In this document: positions 1 to 5,232 of the stretch, piece by piece
How the letters are laid out: each line of letters starts with the position of its first letter
Position numbering within the stretch: the stretch's first letter is position 1
DNA from: an uncultured Eubacteriales bacterium
Lineage (GTDB): Bacteria > Bacillota > Clostridia > Oscillospirales > CAG-272
DNA length: 5,383 nt
Assembly: GCA_902462015.1 (NCBI GenBank)
Contig: CABPZV010000145.1
Location: 1-5,383 of the forward strand
Direction of reading: 5' to 3'
Translations under genes and position numbers: made by a program
Notes under the pieces: model-generated
What the model saw: the letters and a program-made list of their open reading frames with translations, nothing else
Database searches by the model: none
Told to the model about the DNA's origin: nothing

Positions 1-75
1 AATTTTATCATCAACGCTTTTACACCGAATTAAAATCTCCTCTTCGCCCGAAGATATTTCGACTCTCAGCTTCAA
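1..75 (-). CDS. N-terminus of a LytTR-like DNA-binding regulator (partial)
   Basis: Twenty-five codons are visible before the window ends; the rest lies outside it. The peptide starts MKLRVEISSGEEEI and continues LIRCKSVDDKI. This beta-strand, acidic-turn, 'hIRC' pattern is what I recall for the N-terminus of short stand-alone LytTR transcription regulators, which bind direct repeats in promoters and are often paired with a DUF3021 membrane protein. The start is TTG at 75-73, chosen because a strong Shine-Dalgarno sequence (AAGGGGGG, 90-83) sits seven bases upstream and no ATG or GTG lies nearby in frame. A promoter lies just upstream at 134-106. The reading frame and ribosome binding site are directly visible. 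The family call is by eye from 25 residues and could be wrong, since the DNA-binding domain itself is not in the window. Confidence 0.5.
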   Translation of the reverse strand, partial: MKLRVEISSGEEEILIRCKSVDDKI

Positions 76-105
76 TTCCGCACCCCCCTTAGCTTTTGTA
101 ATTAA

Positions 106-134
106 ATTATAAAACAATATTAAATAAAAGTAAA
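106..134 (-). promoter_or_regulatory. Sigma-A-type promoter for the LytTR-like gene
   Basis: On the minus strand, TTTACT (134-129) and a perfect TATAAT (111-106) are separated by 17 bases. Transcription would begin near 99, about ten bases before the strong Shine-Dalgarno sequence at 90-83. A second, weaker pair lies upstream: TTTACT (187-182), 16 bases, TATAAA (165-160). The heptamer AAGTAAA (plus strand) occurs at 128-134, 171-177 and 181-187, so it overlaps both -35 elements. Confidence 0.6.
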
Positions 135-277
135 TAGAAATAAACCGACAGGTTAATTATTTATACTGAAAAGTAAAGATAAGTAAACTGAAATCGTATT
201 CTTTTCCAGAATTCTACTGATAAACTGCCACTCATTCGCCGAAAGCACGCAAAAAAATAGAACCCGTATATATTATA

Positions 278-310
278 TGCACCCCAAAAGTGTCTAACTT
301 TTGAGGTGCA
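278..310 (-). repeat. 33-nt inverted repeat resembling IS3-family ends; possible weak terminator of the ROK gene
   Basis: Arms TGCACCCCAAAAGT (278-291) and ACTTTTGAGGTGCA (297-310) pair at 13 of 14 positions around a five-base loop. The one mismatch, C284/A304, becomes a G-U wobble in minus-strand RNA, so the hairpin is fully paired in a transcript from the ROK gene, whose stop codon is about 85 bases upstream. No T run follows it on either strand, so a rho-independent terminator is not well supported. Bases 291-310 read TGTCTAACTTTTGAGGTGCA, which from memory resembles the terminal repeats of IS150-group IS3 elements, including the leading TG. It could therefore be two abutted insertion-sequence ends left after a loss event. 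No transposase is present. Confidence 0.55.
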
Positions 311-395
311 CTAAAATATGTATCAAGTTCCTTTGGTAAAAATATATATTATTGATGAAAAAATATACAAAATGCCGCCATACAATAGAGCAGAC

Positions 396-1346
396 TTAGC
401 AATGAAGCGCGGCAGCTCCGATTATTCCTGCGTCATTTCCCAGCTCAGCAATCTTTATAAGGGTACGCTGAGCGCTGTTGCTTGAATAAATTCTCAGTCC
501 GATTCTCGGAAGAAGCATATCGAGAAGTCTTTCCTTTTCATTTGATATACCGCCGCCTATTGAGAGAACCTCCGGGCAGAAAATATTGATAATATTGATA
601 ATACCGCATGCAAGATAATCTATATACGAATAGATTACCTCCGCCGCAACCAAATCTCCCTGACGCATAGCGTTAAACGCAGTACGTCCGTTCACGGCGT
701 TAGTATTTCCGTTGCACATTGCCCATAAAATCGTATCCTGATTACGGTCCATAGCCTCTTGGGTCATTTTTATCAAAGCCGTAGCGGAGCTGTACGCTTC
801 CCAGCATCCTTTAAGTCCGCATGAACAGCGGCGACCGTTTGCCTCGATAATCATATGTCCAAGCTCGGCGCCGGCATAATTGAAGCCGGAGTAAACCTTG
901 TTATCGATGATGACCCCTCCGCCTACACCTGTTCCGAGTGTAATCATAACAGAATTTGAGGTACCCCTTGCAGCTCCGGCGACCGCTTCGCCCTTAGCAG
1001 CGGCGTTCGCATCATTTTCTATATAAACCGCTTTAAAAGGAATTCTGGCACGAAACTCTTCAGCAAGAGGATAATTCAGAAAAGGAAGGTTATTTGCATA
1101 CACGACGACGCCCGTATCATGATTTGCGGTTCCGGGAGTAGCAATACCGGCATATTCTATATCTTCTATCTTGAGACTCGCCTCATCGAGAAGATCGTAA
1201 CAAAGCTTAGCCATATCATCAAGAATAGCGCCCGGCTCACGGGTTGCCATTGTAGGCGTGCTTGCTTTTTTGAGAATTGTAAAATCGTCCTTTACAATTC
1301 CAGCCGCGATATTAGTTCCTCCGAGATCAATGCCAATATAATACAT
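396..1346 (-). CDS. ROK-family glucokinase-like sugar kinase
   Basis: A 316-residue cytoplasmic protein, the usual length for ROK kinases, expected to phosphorylate glucose (or a related hexose) with ATP at the 6-hydroxyl. In order: phosphate-binding loop DLGGTN (7-12); sugar-contact region ending in ENDAN (110-114) with catalytic Asp112; second phosphate loop LGTGVGGG (137-144); GAELGH (159-164) with sugar-binding Glu161 and zinc ligand His164; the CxCGxxGCxE zinc cluster with Cys174, Cys176, Cys181 and Glu183; and the adenosine-site IGGGIS (263-268). There is no N-terminal helix-turn-helix, so it is a kinase rather than a ROK repressor. The start is an ATG behind AAAGGAAGGA (1362-1353). It lies 204 bp after mrnC and I see no good promoter of its own, so some read-through from mrnC is possible. 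Glucose specificity (glcK-like) is inferred; fructose, N-acetylmannosamine or allose kinases share these motifs. Confidence 0.93.
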   Translation of the reverse strand: MYYIGIDLGGTNIAAGIVKDDFTILKKASTPTMATREPGAILDDMAKLCYDLLDEASLKIEDIEYAGIATPGTANHDTGVVVYANNLPFLNYPLAEEFRARIPFKAVYIENDANAAAKGEAVAGAARGTSNSVMITLGTGVGGGVIIDNKVYSGFNYAGAELGHMIIEANGRRCSCGLKGCWEAYSSATALIKMTQEAMDRNQDTILWAMCNGNTNAVNGRTAFNAMRQGDLVAAEVIYSYIDYLACGIINIINIFCPEVLSIGGGISNEKERLLDMLLPRIGLRIYSSNSAQRTLIKIAELGNDAGIIGAAALHC

Positions 1347-1487
1347 TTAAAATCCTTCCTTTCTGACGAACCCCGAACCTCCGTATTATTCTCATCGGCG
1401 CTTAGACAGCATATCACTGAAAGAAAAACTGCCATTTGAATGAATAATCAAACAGTCCTTATGCCATTAAAATTAGATATATTTTCC

Positions 1488-1517
1488 CGCTGCGTACAAA
1501 TATGTAAAGCCGCAGCG
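1488..1517. repeat. Inverted repeat between mrnC and the ROK gene
   Basis: CGCTGCG (1488-1494) and CGCAGCG (1511-1517) form a perfect seven-pair stem around a 16-base loop; TAC and GTA inside the loop can add three pairs. It starts about 34 bases after the mrnC stop codon and ends about 140 bases before the ROK start. Neither strand has a T run after the stem, so it is not a classical terminator. A repressor operator or an RNA stability hairpin are alternatives I cannot separate. Confidence 0.4.
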
Positions 1518-1550
1518 CAGATTACAAAACCAAAAATATTTTACTGTGTG

Positions 1551-1973
1551 TCACACTTCATCTTGAAAATCGATGTCAGGAAAAGCCTTGTCAAATAGTT
1601 CCTTAATTCTCTCATTTTTCCCCGACAGATAGAGATATGCAAAAAGTGTTTCAAGACCTGTAGACCGGCGATATTCCACAGCCGTCGCGCTATGGGGAAT
1701 AGAAACGCCGTTTATATTTCTTCCGCGTTTATAAACTGCGTTTTCCTCTTCCGTAAGATATTTTTCTATTCTTGACACAGCCCGGCTCTGCTCAGTCGCT
1801 TTTACATATAATGAAGCAAGCTTGTTGAGTTTTCCGGGGTCTGACACTCCGGTACTGACAACGAGATGTTCACGTACAACAAGCTCGAAAACAGCATCAC
1901 CGAGATAAGCAAGGGCCTTAGCGCCGATACTGTTTAAAATTGCTTTATTTTCCGGCCTTTCCGGATTAAGCAT
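1551..1973 (-). CDS. mrnC: Mini-ribonuclease III (23S rRNA maturation)
   Basis: A 140-residue protein made of a single RNase III catalytic domain without the double-stranded RNA-binding domain, which defines Mini-III. In Bacillus this dimeric, magnesium-dependent enzyme trims the 5' and 3' ends of 23S rRNA in the pre-50S particle. Visible motifs are ALAYLGDAVFEL (20-31) with catalytic Asp26, the conserved KRGRN (82-86), and YRRSTGLETLFAYLYL (101-116) with catalytic Glu108. Length is typical. The ATG at 1973 is the only possible start, because no other start codon lies between it and an in-frame stop at 2006-2004. Its ribosome binding site is weak and far away (GAAAGG, 1991-1986, twelve bases). 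In many Firmicutes mrnC follows cysS and precedes rlmB; neither is seen here, and the gene has its own promoter at 2087-2059. Confidence 0.95.
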   Translation of the reverse strand: MLNPERPENKAILNSIGAKALAYLGDAVFELVVREHLVVSTGVSDPGKLNKLASLYVKATEQSRAVSRIEKYLTEEENAVYKRGRNINGVSIPHSATAVEYRRSTGLETLFAYLYLSGKNERIKELFDKAFPDIDFQDEV

Positions 1974-2052
1974 TACAGATATCTGCCTTTCAAAAAGAGA
2001 TTTTCATCTGGAAGTCTGCACAAAATCAAAATTTGCGCTGTCATCAGAATTT
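1974..2052 (-). promoter_or_regulatory. Structured 5' leader of mrnC
   Basis: Transcription from the 2087-2059 promoter would give a leader of about 78 bases. It contains a hairpin at 2038-2018 (seven pairs, seven-base loop, with one G-U that exists only in the minus-strand RNA) and a short AGAT-GAAA-ATCT tetraloop hairpin at 2009-1998. A perfect palindrome, CAGATATCTG (1985-1976), sits between the weak Shine-Dalgarno sequence and the ATG. These structures are small. I see no match to a riboswitch class I know. Confidence 0.35.
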
Positions 2053-2058
2053 GTTTTT

Positions 2059-2087
2059 AGTATACCATAACGCTCATGTAATTTCAA
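2059..2087 (-). promoter_or_regulatory. Sigma-A-type promoter of mrnC
   Basis: On the minus strand TTGAAA (2087-2082) and TATACT (2064-2059) are separated by exactly 17 bases; each hexamer matches the housekeeping consensus at five of six positions. The predicted start near 2052 lies about 78 bases before the mrnC ATG. The promoter lies downstream of the hairpin cluster at 2121-2262, so mrnC can be transcribed separately from the ATPase gene. Confidence 0.75.
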
Positions 2088-2120
2088 TAGTGTTTTTTAT
2101 ATTTTTTGTTAATTCAATAA

Positions 2121-2132
2121 GGGGCTCGCCCC
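2121..2132 (-). terminator. Possible weak terminator after the ATPase gene (H1)
   Basis: In the minus-strand transcript GGGG-CGAG-CCCC is followed by TTATT, a short GC stem with a poor U tract. It is the only hairpin of the cluster followed by T-rich sequence in that direction, and it lies just upstream of the mrnC promoter. The stem is only four to five pairs, so termination would be weak. Confidence 0.25.
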
Positions 2133-2169
2133 GTCATTCAACTTGGCAAGGGTTGGCAAAGCCAACCTG

Positions 2170-2204
2170 CCATTCAGTTGGAGATTGTATCTCCAACTGA
2201 ATGG
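2170..2204. repeat. Perfect 16-bp stem, 3-base loop hairpin (H3)
   Basis: The arms CCATTCAGTTGGAGAT (2170-2185) and ATCTCCAACTGAATGG (2189-2204) are perfectly complementary around TGT. It is the strongest inverted repeat in the window. No T run follows on either strand, which argues against a simple terminator. It would block 3' exonucleases and could protect the ATPase mRNA, or it could mark a palindromic mobile repeat. Confidence 0.85.
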
Positions 2205-2277
2205 TGAATGTACCCCGCCGACTGAAAGGTGATCGCCATTAAAGCTGCTGCCTTAATGGTGAGACATCTTGCCTAAG

Positions 2278-5046
2278 TTATACAACCGCTTCATTGCCGT
2301 TTCCGGTGCGGTATCTTCTTTTGTCCGTCTTAATAACCGGCGATTTTTTTCTGAGAATTATACGTCTTATCAGCTTTCCGATTTCAACAAAAGGAATCAC
2401 CGCCGCGGCGAGGCCAAGAGAAATTATATATTCATACATTGAAATTGGTTCAAAGCCAAAAAGCATTGCGGCAGGGCGGACAAAAATAACACACGCTGTA
2501 AGGGCGAGCGAGGCAAGAACGGCACCGAATAAAGCAGGATTTCCGGTATGAAGTCTGAAAATCGAGCTATGGCGCGAGCGCATATTACATGAATGAAAAA
2601 TCTCGGCCATCGCCATAGTAAGAAAAGCCATAGTCATCCCGTCCGCGCTTTCGCCCAGGGAAAAGGCGCCGGACTCCATATAGCCGCCGATAAAATATGC
2701 CGATAAGGTAAGCAGTGAGACAAGGGCACCCTGAAGCGCGATTTCAATGCCGACTCCGCCGTCAAAAATTCCCTCCGACGTGCTTCTCGGCTGACGCTGC
2801 ATCAAATCGGGCTCCGCTTTTTCAAGCCCAAGGGCAAGCGCCGGAAGCGAGTCGGTTATCAAATTTATCCAGAGAATCTGAACCGGGCTCAGTATTGTAA
2901 AGCCGAGAACCGTAGCGGCAAAAATCGAGATAACCTCGCTGAGGTTTGATGACAGAAGAAACTGAACCGCCTTGCAGATATTGTCGTAAATCCGCCTGCC
3001 CTCGGCTACCGCATAAGTTATTGTTGCAAAATTGTCGTCGGCAAGAATAAGGTCAGCGACATTTTTCACAACGTCTGTGCCGGAAACTCCCATTCCGATG
3101 CCGATATCCGCGCTCTTAAGAGACGGCGCGTCGTTCACGCCGTCTCCGGTCATTGCCGTCACATATCCGGCCCTGCGCCAGGCGTTAACGATTCTTGTTT
3201 TATGTTCCGGCTTAACACGTGCATAAACGCGCAAATCTGTTATGCGTCTGCTCAGCTGTTCGTCATCAAGACGGTCAAGCTCCGCACCTGTAATTGCCTG
3301 AGAACGATCGGTTATAACCCCAAGCTTTCCGGCAATTGCTGCGGCGGTGTCAAGATGATCTCCTGTAATCATAACCGTAAGAATACCTGCGCTTCTGCAT
3401 TTCTGCAGCGCGTCGGGAACCTCGTCCCTAATGGGATCTTCCATTCCAACAAGCCCAAGATATATCATACCGTTTTCAATCTTCGGGGACAGAGCTGCCC
3501 CCTGTCTGACCGGTTCACGGTATTCGCGGCACGCCGCCGCTATTACTCTTAGCGCCATTCCAGCAAGACGGCGGTTTTCCTCAAGAGCTTCCTGCTTCAT
3601 TCGTTCACTCATGGGCACAACCCTGCCGCCGCGGATACAGCTGCCGCACCGAGCGATTATCACATCTGGCGCACCTGTTGTATACTGTATATTTCCGTGC
3701 GGCGCGGAATGTACGGTCGTCATCATTTTCCGCTCCGAATCAAAGGGTATCTCTGCAAGCCTCGGATATTCGGCTTCGAGGGCTTCTTTTTCAAGGCCGA
3801 TTGACTGTGCATAATTGACGACGGCACACTGTGTCGGATCACCCACTGCCTCTCCGTCCTTTATAACCGCGTCAGAGCACAGCGCGAGCGCAGCAGCCAG
3901 TCTGTCACTGTCGCCGCCTGACGATTTGACAACCGTCATTTTATTTTTTGTCAGCGTTCCAGTTTTGTCAGAGCAAATGACCTGAGTACAGCCAAGCGTT
4001 TCTACAGCAGTCAGCCGTCGGATTACCGCGTTTTTCTTTGACATCCTTGTGACGCCAAGCGACAGAACTACAGTAACTACAGCGGCAAGCCCCTCCGGAA
4101 TAGCGGCGACCGCAAGGCTGACCGACAGCATAAAGGTATGAAGCACAGCGGCCTTGTCAAAACCGGAAATCTCTCCCGTACTGTATTTCTGAATCAGCGA
4201 AAATGCAAACATAAAAATGCATATGGCAAGTACCAGCTTTGTAAGGACGCCGGACAGCTTATTTAGTCTTATCTGCAGCGGAGTCATAGTCTTTTCAGCG
4301 CCTGTAATAGCTCCTGCAATTTTCCCCATCTCGGTATTCATTCCGGTTTCGGTTATCACAGCCGCACCCCGGCCATAGACAACACAGCTTCCCATATATA
4401 CCATATTGTGACGGTCACCAAGCGCAATGTCATCATCCGTTGAACTATCGGCTTCGCGCCCTCGTTTCCGCGGCGATCTCCTTCCGGCGGAAGTACGTAT
4501 AACCGAATCGGTTTTCTCCGATGGCACCGACTCTCCGGTCAAGGCTGACTCGTCTACCTTTAATGATTTGCACTCGATCAGTCTGCCGTCCGCCGGTACT
4601 GCGTCGCCGGCATTTAAAATAACGATGTCACCGGGCACAATCTCGTCCGATGGAATCCGCACGGCGGCCCCGTCGCGCAAAACGGTAGATTCCGAGGCCG
4701 TCATCTTCTTTAAAGCCTCTATCGCCGATTCCGCCTTGCTTTCCTGAATCACTCCAAGAACAGCATTGAGAATTACTACAGAAAGAATTATAAATACATC
4801 GGCAAATGATTCTCCGGACAGCGCCGCCGTTATCGATGAAATGACCGCAGCGGCAACCAGGACAAGCACCATCGGATCTGTCAGCTGGTCTGCAAATCTG
4901 GAAAACAGCGATTCCTTTTTTGCCTGCAGGAGTCTCCCCCTTCCATACTGTGCAAGTCTGCGTTCCGCTTCTGCGCTGTCAAGTCCCGATGTACGGCTGT
5001 CGGTTTCTTTTAAAACATCCTTGACGCTTTCCAAATAGTGCTTCAT
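2278..5046 (-). CDS. Calcium-type P2 cation-transporting P-type ATPase
   Basis: A 922-residue membrane pump that couples ATP hydrolysis to cation export, most likely Ca2+, related to SERCA and Bacillus YloB. Order: cytoplasmic N-terminus (1-56); M1-M2 (about 57-100); actuator domain with TGES (170-173); M3-M4 (267-333) with PEGL (317-320); DKTGT (360-364) with phosphorylated Asp360; nucleotide domain with FDSERKMM (435-442) and TGAPD (457-461); MITGD (559-563); TGDGVNDAP (633-641); M5-M10 (about 692-890); basic tail. Cation ligands seen are Glu318 (M4), Asn701 and Glu704 (M5), and Asn728, Thr731 and Asp732 (M6), a calcium-type set. Oddities: the conserved KGAP lysine is Thr457; about 17 extra, highly charged residues lie around 184-207; and Ala812 appears to replace the M8 site I glutamate. 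The start ATG follows AGAGGGG (5059-5053). No clear promoter is found, only TATAAA at 5110-5105 without a -35. Sodium or mixed specificity cannot be excluded. Confidence 0.93.
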   Translation of the reverse strand: MKHYLESVKDVLKETDSRTSGLDSAEAERRLAQYGRGRLLQAKKESLFSRFADQLTDPMVLVLVAAAVISSITAALSGESFADVFIILSVVILNAVLGVIQESKAESAIEALKKMTASESTVLRDGAAVRIPSDEIVPGDIVILNAGDAVPADGRLIECKSLKVDESALTGESVPSEKTDSVIRTSAGRRSPRKRGREADSSTDDDIALGDRHNMVYMGSCVVYGRGAAVITETGMNTEMGKIAGAITGAEKTMTPLQIRLNKLSGVLTKLVLAICIFMFAFSLIQKYSTGEISGFDKAAVLHTFMLSVSLAVAAIPEGLAAVVTVVLSLGVTRMSKKNAVIRRLTAVETLGCTQVICSDKTGTLTKNKMTVVKSSGGDSDRLAAALALCSDAVIKDGEAVGDPTQCAVVNYAQSIGLEKEALEAEYPRLAEIPFDSERKMMTTVHSAPHGNIQYTTGAPDVIIARCGSCIRGGRVVPMSERMKQEALEENRRLAGMALRVIAAACREYREPVRQGAALSPKIENGMIYLGLVGMEDPIRDEVPDALQKCRSAGILTVMITGDHLDTAAAIAGKLGVITDRSQAITGAELDRLDDEQLSRRITDLRVYARVKPEHKTRIVNAWRRAGYVTAMTGDGVNDAPSLKSADIGIGMGVSGTDVVKNVADLILADDNFATITYAVAEGRRIYDNICKAVQFLLSSNLSEVISIFAATVLGFTILSPVQILWINLITDSLPALALGLEKAEPDLMQRQPRSTSEGIFDGGVGIEIALQGALVSLLTLSAYFIGGYMESGAFSLGESADGMTMAFLTMAMAEIFHSCNMRSRHSSIFRLHTGNPALFGAVLASLALTACVIFVRPAAMLFGFEPISMYEYIISLGLAAAVIPFVEIGKLIRRIILRKKSPVIKTDKRRYRTGNGNEAVV

Positions 5047-5123
5047 GGAATTCCCCTCTATAAAAATTACCGTTTTCGGCAGATTGTTTTTGATACTGAT
5101 TTTATTTATATGAATCTTTCATC

Positions 5124-5139
5124 TTCCGTATTACCGGAA
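5124..5139. promoter_or_regulatory. Inverted repeat upstream of the ATPase gene, possible operator
   Basis: TTCCG and CGGAA flank six bases (minus-strand reading TTCCGGTAATACGGAA). It lies 78-93 bases upstream of the ATPase ATG and about where the -35 region of a promoter with the TATAAA at 5110-5105 would be. The position suits a repressor or activator site, but the arms are only five bases and I cannot assign a regulator. Confidence 0.3.
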
Positions 5140-5178
5140 TATCAAACTTAAAATAAATCTGCGCTGTTTATTACCGAC

Positions 5179-5229
5179 GGAGAGAGAAAAGAAGGAGCAG
5201 AAAGAAAAGACGGAAAGAACATCGGAGAA
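5179..5229 (-). other. Pyrimidine-rich transcript segment after the Gin-like gene (possible Rho-dependent termination zone)
   Basis: In minus-strand RNA these 51 bases contain 46 pyrimidines, with 18 C against 4 G and 1 A; 5197-5179 is an unbroken run of 19 pyrimidines. It starts a few bases after the Gin-like stop codon. No GC hairpin with a T run is seen in this gap. C-rich, G-poor and unstructured RNA is the known character of Rho loading sites, so this may be how the upstream unit ends. The composition is directly seen; the role is inferred. Confidence 0.35.
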
Positions 5230-5232
5230 AAC

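Larger units (their letters stand above)
76..395. other. AT-rich intergenic region between the ROK gene and the LytTR-like gene
   Basis: No convincing gene is seen in these 320 bases on either strand. The half next to the LytTR-like start holds its ribosome binding site, its promoter and three AAGTAAA heptamers. The middle holds the 33-nt hairpin at 278-310. The 85 bases directly after the ROK stop codon are AT-rich, with several A/T runs but no GC-rich hairpin. I see no classical rho-independent terminator there. Confidence 0.6.
2121..2262. repeat. Four-hairpin intergenic module (REP/MITE-like or structured RNA)
   Basis: About 140 bases of mixed composition, set against AT-rich DNA on the mrnC side, contain four consecutive inverted repeats. 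H1 is GGGG-CTCG-CCCC (2121-2132). H2 is GGTTGGC-AAA-GCCAACC (2151-2167), extendable with GGCA/TGCC (2145-2148 with 2168-2171) across a two-base bulge. H3 is a perfect 16-pair stem (2170-2204). H4 (2233-2262) has ten outer pairs including one G-T. The arms of H3 and H4 are related (CCATTCA/TGAATGG and CCATTAA/TTAATGG). An imperfect outer stem between about 2135-2147 and 2217-2228 could enclose H2 and H3 as a branched fold. The module begins 16 bases after the ATPase stop, so it forms that transcript's 3' untranslated region. No open frame of note and no tRNA signature is present. I do not recognise it as a named family. Confidence 0.6.

Noticed and set aside
251..258. T run on the minus strand after the 278-310 hairpin as the U tract of a terminator
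   Set aside because: It lies about 20 bases beyond the stem, too far for rho-independent termination.
1360..1385. GGTTCG-like T-loop sequence on the minus strand suggesting a tRNA
   Set aside because: No acceptor, D or anticodon stems can be placed around it.
1119..1439. Plus-strand open frame across the start of the ROK gene
   Set aside because: It is antisense to a gene with a complete set of ROK motifs, has no recognisable domain and no convincing ribosome binding site.
1392..1451. Possible 19-codon leader peptide (TTG start, AAGGA upstream) before the ROK gene
   Set aside because: The start is TTG, spacing is only four bases, and there is no run of regulatory codons or a linked terminator hairpin. 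A chance frame is more likely.
1546..1556. GTGTGACACAC palindrome over the mrnC stop codon as a terminator
   Set aside because: The stem is only four to five weak pairs and the nearest T run is about ten bases away.
2121..2262. tRNA or CRISPR origin of the hairpin cluster
   Set aside because: No T-loop, anticodon arm or CCA end fits, and there are no regularly spaced identical repeats with unique spacers.
3202..3814. Several plus-strand open frames inside the ATPase gene
   Set aside because: They are antisense to clear catalytic motifs of the pump, have biased composition and resemble no family. Long antisense frames are expected in GC-richer coding DNA.
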